Below are positions 1 to 9,256 of a DNA stretch of 64,000 nucleotides, one piece after another. Every line of letters begins with the position of its first letter. Positions within the stretch are counted from its first letter, which is position 1. Both the position numbers and the translations under genes were made by a program. Origin of the DNA: CAVTUU01 sp045804965 (GTDB taxonomy: Bacteria > Chloroflexota > Chloroflexia > Thermomicrobiales > UBA6265); contig JBJMMD010000036.1 in the NCBI GenBank assembly GCA_045804965.1, positions 1 through 64,000 on the forward strand, in the 5' to 3' direction. The notes below the pieces were generated by a model. The model made no database searches, was not told the origin of the DNA, and was given only the letters and a program-made list of their open reading frames with translations.

Positions 1-66
1 GAGGCGAGGCCGCTGCGGGCACTCCCGAGCCCTGATCATCGCCTGAACCCGCCGCATCGCTTTCGC

Positions 67-141
67 CGCGGGGTGGAGCAGTGGCAGCTCGTTGGGCTCA
101 TAACCCAAAGGTCGGAGGTTCGAATCCTCCCCCCGCCACCA
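67..141 (+). tRNA. tRNA-Met (CAT), initiator type
   Basis: The cloverleaf folds fully: acceptor stem 67-73 with 131-137, D stem 76-79/87-90, anticodon stem 92-96/104-108, anticodon CAT at 99-101, T arm 114-130, discriminator A138 and encoded CCA 139-141. The first acceptor pair is a C-C mismatch and the anticodon stem ends in three consecutive G-C pairs. Both are hallmarks of the initiator tRNA that binds IF2 and the ribosomal P site rather than EF-Tu. A strong terminator follows 2 nt downstream. Confidence 0.96.
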
Positions 142-142
142 G

Positions 143-176
143 AAAAGGCCAGCACTCGCTGGCCTTTTTCGTTTTT
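143..176 (+). terminator. Rho-independent terminator of the initiator tRNA
   Basis: An inverted repeat, AAAAGGCCAGC at 143-153 and GCTGGCCTTTTT at 158-169 around a 4-nt loop, is followed by more T residues to 176. It starts 2 nt after the tRNA CCA end, so the tRNA is probably a short monocistronic unit. Confidence 0.9.
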
Positions 177-391
177 CCGTCTCAAGCTTCACTTCCCGCT
201 TCGAGTCGCGCCGGTGACCGGTACGCTCCGGTATCGCTTGACGCCGCGAACGGCGCGGGCGTACAGTCAGCATGGCTTCGCCTAGCGCGCCGGCATCTTT
301 CCTCTCATTCCTGACGCTTTGCGTTGAGGACGGTTCCACCACTGTTGATTTTGAGCGGCGCAGTGCGTCGCGAGCGAATTGGTAGCAATAG

Positions 392-1648
392 ATGACCCAT
401 CGAACTGACGGATCCAGCCACTCTACGCCGCGCAGTCAAGTTCATATTGATCGCAAGCTCGTCGCGCTGGGGCTCTTCGCCGGCGCTGCAGCCGGTGCCT
501 GGGCGAGCGGAAGAGTCCGTTCGGCCGCCACTTCACAACCGACTAATGACTCGCTGATCAACTGGGACCAGGTCCGGATGATCGCGATCAACATGAACCG
601 AGGGCAGGCGCTCACTCGGACCGAACGGGAGCGCCTCGACTCGTATTACCGCGAACTCGGCCAGCGATGCGTTCCAATCGTGTCTGAGTACACCAAGAGC
701 GAATTGCCGAGGAGCCTCGATCAAACCTACGCGTTCGACCGCGTTGATTGGATCAACGCCAATATCGACAGTTTCCGGCTCATGTTTGCGCCATTGGAGG
801 AGCTCAATCCAAATCGTGGCGGCAACCAATCCGTGGCCGCCGCGCTCTGGGGCGGTCTCAACCAAAAGATGGTGAGCGCTGAGCTTGGTTTCCTACTCGG
901 CTACCTCGCGCGACGAGTTCTGGGCCAATATGACCTTGCCCTTTTGGGGAAAGAACCGGTCACCGAAGGCAAGCTCTACTATGTCGAACCCAATATCCGC
1001 GCGGTCGAACAAGGGCTCGGCCTCCCGGCGGAAGAATTCCGGATGTGGCTTGCGCTTCATGAGACCACCCATGCCTTCGAATTCGAGGCGCACCCGTGGG
1101 TCCGGAACCACTTTAACCACATGTTGGAGCGATATTTCGAGTTCCTACGCGAAGACGTGGGCTATTTGAAGCAGGGAATGCGCGGAATGCGAACTCTGAT
1201 CGAACGAGCGCGCGCGAATCGCAACGGCAACATGAATTGGATCGAAGCAATCATGACGCCCGATCAACGCGCGCTTTTCCATGAAATGCAAGCGACGATG
1301 TGCATGGTCGAGGGCTACTCGAATCATGTCATGAACGCGGTTGGACGGACACTGCTGCCGAATTTCGATCTCATTTCAAAGAAATTCGAGCTCCGCCAAC
1401 AGCAGCGAAACACGGCGAGCAGAATTTTCGCGCGCTTGACTGGGCTTGACGTCAAACTGGAACAATACCGTCTCGGCGAAGCCTTCATCGACGACGTCGT
1501 CCAAAAGCGCGGGCACGATACCATTCGGAGAATTTGGGACGGTCCAGAGAATCTGCCGCGAATGGAAGAAATCCGCGACCCGGATGCGTGGCTCGCACGG
1601 GTGATTGATCGATCACCAGCGGCCGTCTCGTCCAGCGCAGGGGACTAG
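392..1648 (+). CDS. Zincin_2 family (DUF2342) putative metalloprotease
   Basis: This 418-residue protein has a hydrophobic N-terminal segment at about residues 22-40, suggesting a membrane anchor. The zincin signature HETTH lies at residues 223-227, followed by a further acidic/His-rich stretch (FEFEAHPW). This matches the Zincin_2 family (also annotated as F420-biosynthesis-associated or DUF2342), found mainly in actinobacteria and Chloroflexota. Its substrate is unknown. The start at 392 has no strong ribosome site. The gene converges on purH and their TAG stop codons share the palindrome CTAG at 1645-1648. A plasma-membrane-anchored hydrolase is inferred; the family is well supported. Confidence 0.85.
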   Translation: MTHRTDGSSHSTPRSQVHIDRKLVALGLFAGAAAGAWASGRVRSAATSQPTNDSLINWDQVRMIAINMNRGQALTRTERERLDSYYRELGQRCVPIVSEYTKSELPRSLDQTYAFDRVDWINANIDSFRLMFAPLEELNPNRGGNQSVAAALWGGLNQKMVSAELGFLLGYLARRVLGQYDLALLGKEPVTEGKLYYVEPNIRAVEQGLGLPAEEFRMWLALHETTHAFEFEAHPWVRNHFNHMLERYFEFLREDVGYLKQGMRGMRTLIERARANRNGNMNWIEAIMTPDQRALFHEMQATMCMVEGYSNHVMNAVGRTLLPNFDLISKKFELRQQQRNTASRIFARLTGLDVKLEQYRLGEAFIDDVVQKRGHDTIRRIWDGPENLPRMEEIRDPDAWLARVIDRSPAAVSSSAGD

Positions 1649-3183
1649 TGCTTGAAATGCCGGACGCCGGTGAAGATCATCGCAATGGTGGCCGAATCGG
1701 CGGCGGCAATGACTTCCTGGTCGCGGACTGATCCCCCGGGCTGAATAACGGCAGATACGCCTGCCCGAGTCGCCTCTTCGAGGCCGTCTGCAAATGGGAA
1801 GAACGCGTCGCTCGCCAGGACAGCACCGCTCGACTTCGCGCCCGCCTTCTTGACCGCAATGCAGACACTTTCAACGCGGTTGGGCTGTCCAGCCCCGATG
1901 CCGAGGACCATTTCGTCCTTAGCGAGCACGATCGCGTTCGACTTGACGTGACGAACAACCTCCCATGCGAATCTGAGATCGCGAAGTTCCTGCTCGGTTG
2001 GCTGCCGCTTCGTGACGATTTGCCAAGCCGTCTCCTCATCCGGTTCCGAGTCCTCATCTTGAACGAGCAAAGCGCCCGAAATCACTCGCACGTTGAACTT
2101 GCGAGCCCCGCGCGGTGCGGGCTCTGGGGCTTTCATTTGAAGGAGGCGGAGCTGCTTCTTTCGGGAGAGTATCTGCGTGGCTTCTTCGTCGAAACCAGGT
2201 GCGATGATCACCTCAAAAAACACGTCCGCCATCCGAGTCGCCGTGTCGGGATCCACCGCACGATTGAGCGCGACGATTCCTCCAAACGCGCTCACCGGGT
2301 CACCCTCCAAGGCGGAGACGAATGCGCTGGCGATCGTTTGGCGGCAGGCAAGACCGCACGGAACAGTGTGTTTGACGATCGTAGCAGCGGGTGCGCTAAA
2401 ACGCTGAAGCGCGGTCCAAGCTGCGTCCGCATCAACCATGTTATTGAATGAGAGTTCCTTGCCGCTCAACTGGCTGGCGCTCAGAACACCTTGATCGATC
2501 GCCGACGAACCGGGCCGTAAGTAGACCGCGGCCCGCTGTTGCGGGTTCTCGCCATACCGCAGTTCACGGAATTTCTCACCCGTGAGTGAAAAATGATCAG
2601 GCATTGTTTCAGATGTCGGACTGAGGTATTCATACACGACGTTGTCGTATGCCGCAACATGTGCAAACCCTTTCGCCGCGAGCGCGCGTCGACTGTCTTG
2701 CGAAACCTCTCCTTGCCTGAGCGCGTGGATGATTGACGCGTAGTCCGCCGGCTCGGTGACGACGATCACATCGTGGAAGTTTTTCGATGCGGCACGGATC
2801 ATCGCCGGGCCGCCGATGTCGATTTGCTCGACGGCTTCTTCCTCGGTTACTCCCGATTTGGCGATCGTCTCTGCAAAGGGATAAAGGTTGCTTGCAAGTA
2901 AGTCGATTGGCGTGATTGCGTGTTCACGAAGCTGATCCATGTGCTCGCGAAGCTCGCGGCGAGCGAGAAGACCACCATGTACGCGTGGATGGAGCGTTTT
3001 GACGCGACCGTCGAGTATTTCGGGAAATCCCGTCATATCGGCGACTGCAATGACCGGCAAGCCTGCATCCCTCAGCTCGGCGAACGTGCCGCCAGTCGAG
3101 ATCAATTCAAATCTAAGATCGACAAGGTCACGGGCGAATTCGACGATTCCAGTCTTGTCATGAACACTGAGCAACGCACGCAT
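1645..3183 (-). CDS. purH: Bifunctional AICAR transformylase/IMP cyclohydrolase PurH
   Basis: PurH catalyses the last two steps of de novo purine synthesis: formylation of AICAR with 10-formyl-THF, then ring closure to IMP. The predicted 512 residues match the usual length. The N-terminal MGS-like cyclohydrolase domain begins MRALLSVHDKTGI and carries STGGTF and KTLHPRVHGG motifs. The C-terminal two thirds are the transformylase domain, with SFNN and the KSNAIV region. The reading frame is open further upstream, but the start at 3183 fits family alignments and has a purine-rich GGAAAGGGAA before it. The gene is transcribed towards the Zincin_2 gene and is divergent from the amidase at 3294. 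Confidence 0.96.
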   Translation of the reverse strand: MRALLSVHDKTGIVEFARDLVDLRFELISTGGTFAELRDAGLPVIAVADMTGFPEILDGRVKTLHPRVHGGLLARRELREHMDQLREHAITPIDLLASNLYPFAETIAKSGVTEEEAVEQIDIGGPAMIRAASKNFHDVIVVTEPADYASIIHALRQGEVSQDSRRALAAKGFAHVAAYDNVVYEYLSPTSETMPDHFSLTGEKFRELRYGENPQQRAAVYLRPGSSAIDQGVLSASQLSGKELSFNNMVDADAAWTALQRFSAPAATIVKHTVPCGLACRQTIASAFVSALEGDPVSAFGGIVALNRAVDPDTATRMADVFFEVIIAPGFDEEATQILSRKKQLRLLQMKAPEPAPRGARKFNVRVISGALLVQDEDSEPDEETAWQIVTKRQPTEQELRDLRFAWEVVRHVKSNAIVLAKDEMVLGIGAGQPNRVESVCIAVKKAGAKSSGAVLASDAFFPFADGLEEATRAGVSAVIQPGGSVRDQEVIAAADSATIAMIFTGVRHFKH

Positions 3184-3293
3184 CCGCGGTGGTTCCCTTT
3201 CCAAGAGTCGCTTGACTGGAGGATGACTGGGGGCAAGGATACCAGCCGGACCGTTAGTCGATGGATGTTGAAGTTCCGGTGGTGTTCGTAACG

Positions 3294-4211
3294 ATGGATA
3301 ATCGCGTGATCGATGTCTTGGCCGATCCACCGGTCTACAGCTTGGGAAAACGCCATCAACCACTCGCCTCGGTTTCACCAGGCGATATTGTGCGGTTCCA
3401 CACAACCGATCTCGGCTACAAATTCGCAATGGAGCGAGGGCTTGAGGCCGATCCCCAGACAATTCAGCGGCTCAATGCGCTGACAGGTCCGGTCGAAATC
3501 GTTGGCGCGCACCCTGGAGATGTACTCGAGACCTATATCGCACACATTGAGCTGGGAAGCCCTGCCTACGTTGTCTACATCGACCGCTGGGGAAAGCAAA
3601 CGTTTGGTATGGAAAGTTCTTGGATTCGGGCATTTCAGATTGAAGGCGACGAAATCGCGCTCGACAATGATTCAAGAGTGCGAGTTCGGCCAATGATCGG
3701 CTGCGCGGGCGTGGCACCTTCAACCAACACACTCTCGTCGCTAAGCCCAACCCGTGCCGAAGGCGGCAACATGGACCTGCGGCAGCTTGAGGCCGGAGCG
3801 ACGTTGTTGTTGCCGGTCGCGGTCGAAGGCGGTCTGTTTGCGCTCGGGGATCTGCACGCGGCGATGGGCAAAGGCGAGCCTGCCGGGGCCGGGTTCGAGT
3901 GCGCAGGCGTTGTTTCGGTGCGATTCGCGATTCGAAAGGGATTGCGGTTGAGCGCTCCGCGAATCGAAACCGACGACGAAATCATGTTCTTGGGTTCGGA
4001 CCCTCTCGATCTATGGGTGGCAAAGCAACGGGCGATTGAATCGGCGCGGCGATTCCTTCGTGACGAGTGTGAAGTAGGCGACGCACGCGCATTTTCGGTG
4101 GTGTCTGGGCTCTTGCAACTCGAGTTGGGCGGGCCGGCCGGCGGCAATGTTTTGGCGACCTTCAAGCGCGCAGACCTCGCTCATGCGGGCGTTCGAATGA
4201 AAACGGCTTGA
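3294..4211 (+). CDS. Acetamidase/formamidase family protein
   Basis: This protein of about 305 residues belongs to the FmdA/AmdA family, which hydrolyses formamide or acetamide to ammonia and the acid. Family features seen are an early H..P...V.PGD.V.F strand, the GAHPGDVLE segment and the glycine-rich core MIGCAGVAP. An in-frame ATG at 3261 would add 11 residues. Position 3294 was preferred because family members start close to the first beta strand, but neither start has a strong ribosome site. It is divergent from purH and is followed 80 bp later by a formaldehyde dehydrogenase-like gene. Substrate preference cannot be read from sequence. Confidence 0.85.
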   Translation: MDNRVIDVLADPPVYSLGKRHQPLASVSPGDIVRFHTTDLGYKFAMERGLEADPQTIQRLNALTGPVEIVGAHPGDVLETYIAHIELGSPAYVVYIDRWGKQTFGMESSWIRAFQIEGDEIALDNDSRVRVRPMIGCAGVAPSTNTLSSLSPTRAEGGNMDLRQLEAGATLLLPVAVEGGLFALGDLHAAMGKGEPAGAGFECAGVVSVRFAIRKGLRLSAPRIETDDEIMFLGSDPLDLWVAKQRAIESARRFLRDECEVGDARAFSVVSGLLQLELGGPAGGNVLATFKRADLAHAGVRMKTA

Positions 4212-4291
4212 CACGTCGCCGCGTCTCTCGGACGATGCCGGCCGGCAGAACATGTGATGACAATTGGCTGACAGATAGAGAGGATGGTCAG

Positions 4292-5386
4292 ATGCCAGGT
4301 GGGATTACTGCCCGGGGCGTGATTGCGCGCGAGCCGGGAAAACCGGGAGTTGTCGAAGACTTCGCCATTCCATCACCGGGACCGGGCGAAGCGCTCGTAC
4401 GCGTGTTAGCTAGTGGCGTCTGTCATACCGATCTCTCCGCGAAGAACGGCGTTTTTGGGACGGATTACTTCCCGTTCCTGCTGGGGCATGAAGGCAGCGG
4501 CATCGTCCAAGAAGTCGGCGAGGGCGTCGCGAATGTTAAGGAAGGCGATTACGTCGTAATGGCGTGGCGGGCGCCGTGCGGCGCTTGCCGATTTTGCCTC
4601 GTCGGGCGACCACAACTTTGCGCTTCCAGCCTCAATGCCAGCCAAAAAATGAAAACGCACGACGGCATCGATTTGACGCCAATCCTCGGGATCGGAACCT
4701 TTTGCACCCACACTCTCGTCCATTCCAAACAGTGCGTGCCGATCAGCGACGGCTTGCCGCCCGAGCAGATGAGCCTAATCGGCTGCGGCGTGATGACTGG
4801 CGTTGGAGCTGCGCTCTATTCGGCGCAAGTTAAGCCCGGTCAATCGGTCGCGGTCGTCGGCTGCGGCGGAGTCGGTGACTCGGTGATCATGGGCGCGAAA
4901 CTCGCCGGCGCAACAACGATCATCGCGGTCGACGTCGATCCAAAGAAGCTGGAATGGGCGAAAGGGTTCGGCGCGACGCACACCGTCAATCCTCGCGACG
5001 GCGATCCAGTCAAGAAGATTAAGGAAATCACCGGCGGCTTTGGCGTCAATGCATCGTTCGAGGCAGTCGGCAAGCCGGAGACGATTGAGACGGCGCTGTG
5101 GTGCCGCGATCTGGCCGGCACGTGCGTGATCATCGGCGTTGCCGACCAAAGCGCGACGGTCACCCTCCCTGTCGCGAAGTATTTTGATCTGGGCGGAGCC
5201 CTGCGGATCTCGTGGTACGGCGATTGCCTGCCGACTCGCGATTTCCCCTTGCTGGCAAATTGGTATGCGCAAGGAAAGCTTGATCTCGACGGCGTTGTCA
5301 CGCGAGTCATTTCGCTGAACGAGAGCGAAGAGGCGTTTCACGCGATGGAGCGCGGTGAAACATTGCGGAGCGTGATTCGCCTGTAG
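4292..5386 (+). CDS. Zinc alcohol dehydrogenase, S-(hydroxymethyl)mycothiol dehydrogenase type
   Basis: This 364-residue medium-chain dehydrogenase has the catalytic zinc motifs GVCHTDL and GHEGSG, the four-cysteine structural zinc loop (CGACRFC..GRPQLC) and the Rossmann motif GCGGVGD. The overall sequence closely resembles actinobacterial mycothiol-dependent formaldehyde dehydrogenase (NASQKM, LGIG.F and LGCGVM..GAA stretches). That enzyme oxidises the formaldehyde-mycothiol adduct with NAD+. The start at 4292 is supported by GAGAGGA about 8 nt upstream. The frame is open back to 4208 but without family similarity. Whether the host makes mycothiol is not shown here. Confidence 0.85.
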   Translation: MPGGITARGVIAREPGKPGVVEDFAIPSPGPGEALVRVLASGVCHTDLSAKNGVFGTDYFPFLLGHEGSGIVQEVGEGVANVKEGDYVVMAWRAPCGACRFCLVGRPQLCASSLNASQKMKTHDGIDLTPILGIGTFCTHTLVHSKQCVPISDGLPPEQMSLIGCGVMTGVGAALYSAQVKPGQSVAVVGCGGVGDSVIMGAKLAGATTIIAVDVDPKKLEWAKGFGATHTVNPRDGDPVKKIKEITGGFGVNASFEAVGKPETIETALWCRDLAGTCVIIGVADQSATVTLPVAKYFDLGGALRISWYGDCLPTRDFPLLANWYAQGKLDLDGVVTRVISLNESEEAFHAMERGETLRSVIRL

Positions 5387-5427
5387 CTCAAAGAGAGACC
5401 TTCGCCGGGTCACACATCACGATTCGG

Positions 5428-6519
5428 CTACGACGGTCCGGGAGGAAGTTTCTCGGGTTGAGTTGTGACGAAGGCTATCAGGAGGGCGAGCGCCGCCTCG
5501 ATATCTCGCTCGTCCGCCATTTCGAAGGCGGAATGTGTGTATCGTGTCGCGATCGCGAGCAGCGCGGTGGGAATTCCGGCTCGAATGAGCGCCGCGCCGT
5601 CGCTGCCGAATCCTGGAAATATGCTGTGCTGGACGGGAATCTCGTCCGCGGCGGCGACATCTCGCAGCTGGTTGATCACCCTTCGGTCGTAATGCGTCCA
5701 CGAGTCTTTGTAGACCAAGGTCGGGCCCCGGCCAAGGCGCACGGGCATCTCGCGCTCGTCGACGCCGGGATAATCTGCGATCGGCCCATTGTCGATGGCA
5801 ATTGCCACATCAAACGTGTCCCGGTTGCCAAGTGATGTGGCGCCGATGAGTCCAATCTCTTCTTGAATCGTGGCCGCGAGCGTCAAGTTGTAGTGCAGAT
5901 CAGCGATCTTGACCTCTTCGACCAAGTGGGTCATGAGCGCGACGGCGACTCGGTCGTCGATCGCTTTGCCGAAAATACGCCGGCCGACGCGGCGGGTCGG
6001 AGGGTTCCAGATCACGCCGTCGCCGATAGAGATCCCGAGCTGTAGAGCTTCAGCGAGCGACTCCGCACCGACATCGACAAAGAAATCATTGGCGTCGAGC
6101 CGCGTTTTATCCTCGGGCCGCGTGGAGAGGATGTGACCTGTCGCCGTCGCGAAGAGTCCAGGAATGGAACGCTCGCGCCCGATGACAAGGGCTGGTTGAC
6201 CGACGGGATACCGCGACGTGAAGGACTTCGCGCCGGCTTGACCGTCGGTGAGCCAGATGAAACCCCGGCCATCGATCGACTTGACCACGAAACCGATTTC
6301 GTCTGCGTGACCTTGGATGAGAAGACGTGGACCGTCGCCTTTGAAGCGGGCAATGACATTGCCGATTGGCGTCGATTCTATGTCTCCCCCGAGCTCATGC
6401 CATCGACGCCGGCACCAGGCCAACACGGGTTCTTCTTGGCCGGTGGGTCCGGGAAGCTCCATCAACTCGATAAGAGATTCCGTTAACGTCTGCTTCGTGC
6501 TAGCTTTGGTCACGTGCAT
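5428..6519 (-). CDS. M42 family metallopeptidase (glutamyl/deblocking aminopeptidase-like)
   Basis: The 363-residue protein carries the binuclear-metal ligands of M42 peptidases: GHADEIG, KAIDDRVA, catalytic QEEIGLIGA, the DNG segment and the C-terminal TRYTHSAFE. M42 enzymes are large self-compartmentalised cytoplasmic aminopeptidases that trim peptides; specificity varies. The start at 6519 follows a GAGG ribosome site 4 nt upstream. The gene converges on the dehydrogenase and is divergent from the LuxR-type regulator. Confidence 0.93.
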   Translation of the reverse strand: MHVTKASTKQTLTESLIELMELPGPTGQEEPVLAWCRRRWHELGGDIESTPIGNVIARFKGDGPRLLIQGHADEIGFVVKSIDGRGFIWLTDGQAGAKSFTSRYPVGQPALVIGRERSIPGLFATATGHILSTRPEDKTRLDANDFFVDVGAESLAEALQLGISIGDGVIWNPPTRRVGRRIFGKAIDDRVAVALMTHLVEEVKIADLHYNLTLAATIQEEIGLIGATSLGNRDTFDVAIAIDNGPIADYPGVDEREMPVRLGRGPTLVYKDSWTHYDRRVINQLRDVAAADEIPVQHSIFPGFGSDGAALIRAGIPTALLAIATRYTHSAFEMADERDIEAALALLIAFVTTQPEKLPPGPS

Positions 6520-6713
6520 GCCACCTCAAGTTTTCCGCCTCGCCGGGACGTTGGATTGAAGTCAGTTTCGCAGGAGCAGCGTATCAATTTTGTGCTCGGT
6601 TCGTGGACTGCGCAGCCGACGGCTCTACACGAGCAAGCTGTTCGTCCCGATCATGGCCGAGCACTCTGGTAGCACACCCAGGGCAATCGTTGACGCAATC
6701 CGATCTGGGGCGC

Positions 6714-9116
6714 ATGATAGAGACGCGCACAGTGTATCCAGCGAAGGACTCGCTCGTGGTCGAGCTTTCCTCCCCGTACCCTGTCGACCCGAACCTACCA
6801 AACGATCCGGATCGTTCGCGCAGTGGCGAGCTTCCATCGCCACTGACGTCCTTGATCGGCCGCGAGGCGGAGATCGCGTCGGCGTGTTCGTTGTTGGGCC
6901 GAGACGACGTGCGACTTGTCACTTTTACCGGTCCGGGCGGTGTCGGTAAGACCCAATTGGCCCTGGCTGTCGCCCGTACGCTGAGCGCTCATTTCGGCGA
7001 TGGCGTTGTCTTCATTCGGCTCGCCCCAGTCCGCGACCCTGGCCTTGTGGCGTCGGCGATTGCGCAGGTGTTCCAAATCTCTGACACCGGCTCCTCGCCC
7101 TTGAGCGAGCGGCTGGTCATGGCGCTGCGAAGTCAAGAAGCGCTCCTCGTACTCGACAACTTCGAGCAGATTATCGAAGCAGCTCCGCTCATTGCCGACC
7201 TCCTCTCGGCATGTCCTCGGCTCAAGGTGGTCGTGACCAGTCGCGCCTTGCTCTCCATCTCGGGTGAGCACGCCTGCCCTGTTCCGCCCCTGGCTCTGCC
7301 TCCCTCGGCACAATCCATGTCGATCAATGAGTTGGCGCGTGTTGCTGCGGTTCGTCTCTTCGTCAATCGCGCTCAAGAAGTGCGCCCCGATTTCAACTTC
7401 ACCGAAACCAACGCAAACGCGGTGGCTGATATCTGTCGGAACCTTGATGGGTTACCCCTTGCGATCGAGCTCGCTGCCGCGCGTGTGCGGGTGCTTTCGC
7501 CGTCAGCTTTGCTTGCGCAAATGACGCCAAGATTGCCCCTGCTCACCGGCGGCCGTAGGGATGCGCCCGCGCGCTTGCAGACAATGCGCGACGCAATCGC
7601 CTGGAGCTACGACCTTCTTTTGGCAGCGGAGCAGTTGCTGTTTCGTCACCTTGCGATATTCATCGGCGGGTTCACACTCGAGGCGGCGAAGGCGGTCATG
7701 GCGGACCGCTTTTCGCTCGACGACTTTGTGTCGCTGGTCGACAAGAGTTTGGTGGAATCGACGGAACGACCCGACGGCGACACGCGGTACGGCATGCTGG
7801 AGACGATCCGCGAATTCGGGCTCGATGAATTGGAGGCGAGTGGTGAGGCGCCCGACCTTCGCGCGCGCCACGCCGCGTATTTTATTGCTTTCGCTGAGCA
7901 CGCTGATCGCGTGAGATCTCCGCTGGATCGATTTCGCGCACGGCGTCAGCTCGCCGTGGAGCTTCCCAATCTGCGGGCGGCCCTGGCGTGGGTGGCTCAC
8001 CACGATAACGGTGACCTTTTGCGGTTGACGACGGCGCTTTTTTGGCCTTGGTTCTCGCAGGGGCTTTGGGACGAAGCCAGCACCTGGCAAGCGAAGGCAA
8101 TCGAGGCGACTCAGTCAATTCCGCCTGCGTTTTACAGCTTGCGCGCGAGGCTGTTCGCGTATACGGCCCGCATTCAGAACTTCCGCGGCAATTTCGAGCG
8201 AGCTACCGCGCTCCTTGCTGAGGCATCTGCCCTCGCCGCAAAAAGCGGTGATACCAAGGCTATGGCCGAAGTCGAGTTCGCCATGGGCCATCTTGCTATT
8301 TGGCGGGGCGACCTTGAAGCAGCCGAACCCCATCTGGAAGCGGCGCTGGCACAGTGGCGAGCGTTGGCTGAACCTGATCGGATCGCCACGACACTCTGCG
8401 AGCTGGGATATGCCACCCGACTCAAAGGCGACTTGCAAGGGGCCGAGAAGATCTATATCGAAGCGCTCCGTGCGGAACGCGCCGTCGGCTGGGAAGAGCG
8501 GATCGCTAGCACATTGGAGCGCTTGGGGATCTGCGTCCTAGAGCAGGACGAATATCAGCGTGCCGTGGAACTCTTTGTCGAGGCGCTGACGCTCGTACAG
8601 GACATCGGCGCGCCTCTTCCAAAAGCAAATTGCATCAGAGATCTTGGAGTAGTCGCCGGAGCTGCCGGAAACCCCGTGCAGGCAGCTCGGCTCTTTGGAG
8701 CGTCGGAGGCCTTGTGGGAACGCCACGGGTTTGGCCAACCCGCGGCTTTGGAACAACCCCGGCTTGAAGATCACATGGCCCCGGCTCGCACGCAATTGAC
8801 GGCTGAGGCCCTCGCCGCCGCCTGGGCAGCGGGTCGGGAGCTGCCCTTAGAACAAGCAATTGCCGAGGCGCTTACTGTTGCTCGCGATTTCAAATCGGAG
8901 CCGCCGGCTCCCCACGAAGCACCGGGGGGACTGACTCCTCGCGAGCTCCGAGTCTTGCGACTGCTTGGGGAAGGACTCGCCAATAAAGAGATCGCCCAAG
9001 CGCTCGGCATCAGTCGCCGCACTGTCTCCAAGCATATTGAGGCGATTTTCGCCAAACTCGACGTTCCCTCGCGCACCGCTGCGGCGACCTATGCCAGTCG
9101 CCACAACCTTATCTGA
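6714..9116 (+). CDS. NB-ARC/TPR/LuxR-type transcriptional regulator
   Basis: This is a large (about 800-residue) signal-transduction ATPase. A P-loop, TGPGGVGKT, lies near residue 72, with LVLDNFE (Walker B) and GLPLAIELAA further on as in STAND/AfsR-type ATPases. The middle region (about residues 430-690) is helical TPR-like. The last 65 residues are a LuxR helix-turn-helix beginning LTPRELRVLRLL and containing NKEIAQALGISRRTVSKHI. STAND regulators use ATP-driven oligomerisation triggered by an unknown ligand, then bind DNA. The open frame starts at 6603, but the first ATG in a sensible position is 6714, with a weak ribosome site. It probably acts on the adjacent secreted-protein gene, which is an inference. 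Confidence 0.9.
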   Translation: MIETRTVYPAKDSLVVELSSPYPVDPNLPNDPDRSRSGELPSPLTSLIGREAEIASACSLLGRDDVRLVTFTGPGGVGKTQLALAVARTLSAHFGDGVVFIRLAPVRDPGLVASAIAQVFQISDTGSSPLSERLVMALRSQEALLVLDNFEQIIEAAPLIADLLSACPRLKVVVTSRALLSISGEHACPVPPLALPPSAQSMSINELARVAAVRLFVNRAQEVRPDFNFTETNANAVADICRNLDGLPLAIELAAARVRVLSPSALLAQMTPRLPLLTGGRRDAPARLQTMRDAIAWSYDLLLAAEQLLFRHLAIFIGGFTLEAAKAVMADRFSLDDFVSLVDKSLVESTERPDGDTRYGMLETIREFGLDELEASGEAPDLRARHAAYFIAFAEHADRVRSPLDRFRARRQLAVELPNLRAALAWVAHHDNGDLLRLTTALFWPWFSQGLWDEASTWQAKAIEATQSIPPAFYSLRARLFAYTARIQNFRGNFERATALLAEASALAAKSGDTKAMAEVEFAMGHLAIWRGDLEAAEPHLEAALAQWRALAEPDRIATTLCELGYATRLKGDLQGAEKIYIEALRAERAVGWEERIASTLERLGICVLEQDEYQRAVELFVEALTLVQDIGAPLPKANCIRDLGVVAGAAGNPVQAARLFGASEALWERHGFGQPAALEQPRLEDHMAPARTQLTAEALAAAWAAGRELPLEQAIAEALTVARDFKSEPPAPHEAPGGLTPRELRVLRLLGEGLANKEIAQALGISRRTVSKHIEAIFAKLDVPSRTAAATYASRHNLI

Positions 9117-9137
9117 GCCCGGACCGAGCCTCGGGCT
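9116..9137 (+). terminator. Possible weak terminator after the LuxR-type gene
   Basis: The arms AGCCCG and CGGGCT enclose a 10-nt loop and are followed, after ACGC, by the short T run CTCTTTT. The stem is only 6 bp and it overlaps the stop codon, so the call is tentative. Confidence 0.3.
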
Positions 9138-9256
9138 ACGCTCTTTTCCCCATGGGCGCAAATTGCGCGGCTACGCACTCTGCCTGATGTGCGAACTTCC
9201 GATGTTTCCTAGGCTGGCCCTACGACCAAGTGACGCAGCTATAGGAAACCGCTGCC

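Noticed and set aside
3..35. Possible C-terminal end of an upstream gene (frame 3, ending TGA at 33-35)
   Set aside because: Only ten codons are visible and other frames are also open, so it cannot be supported.
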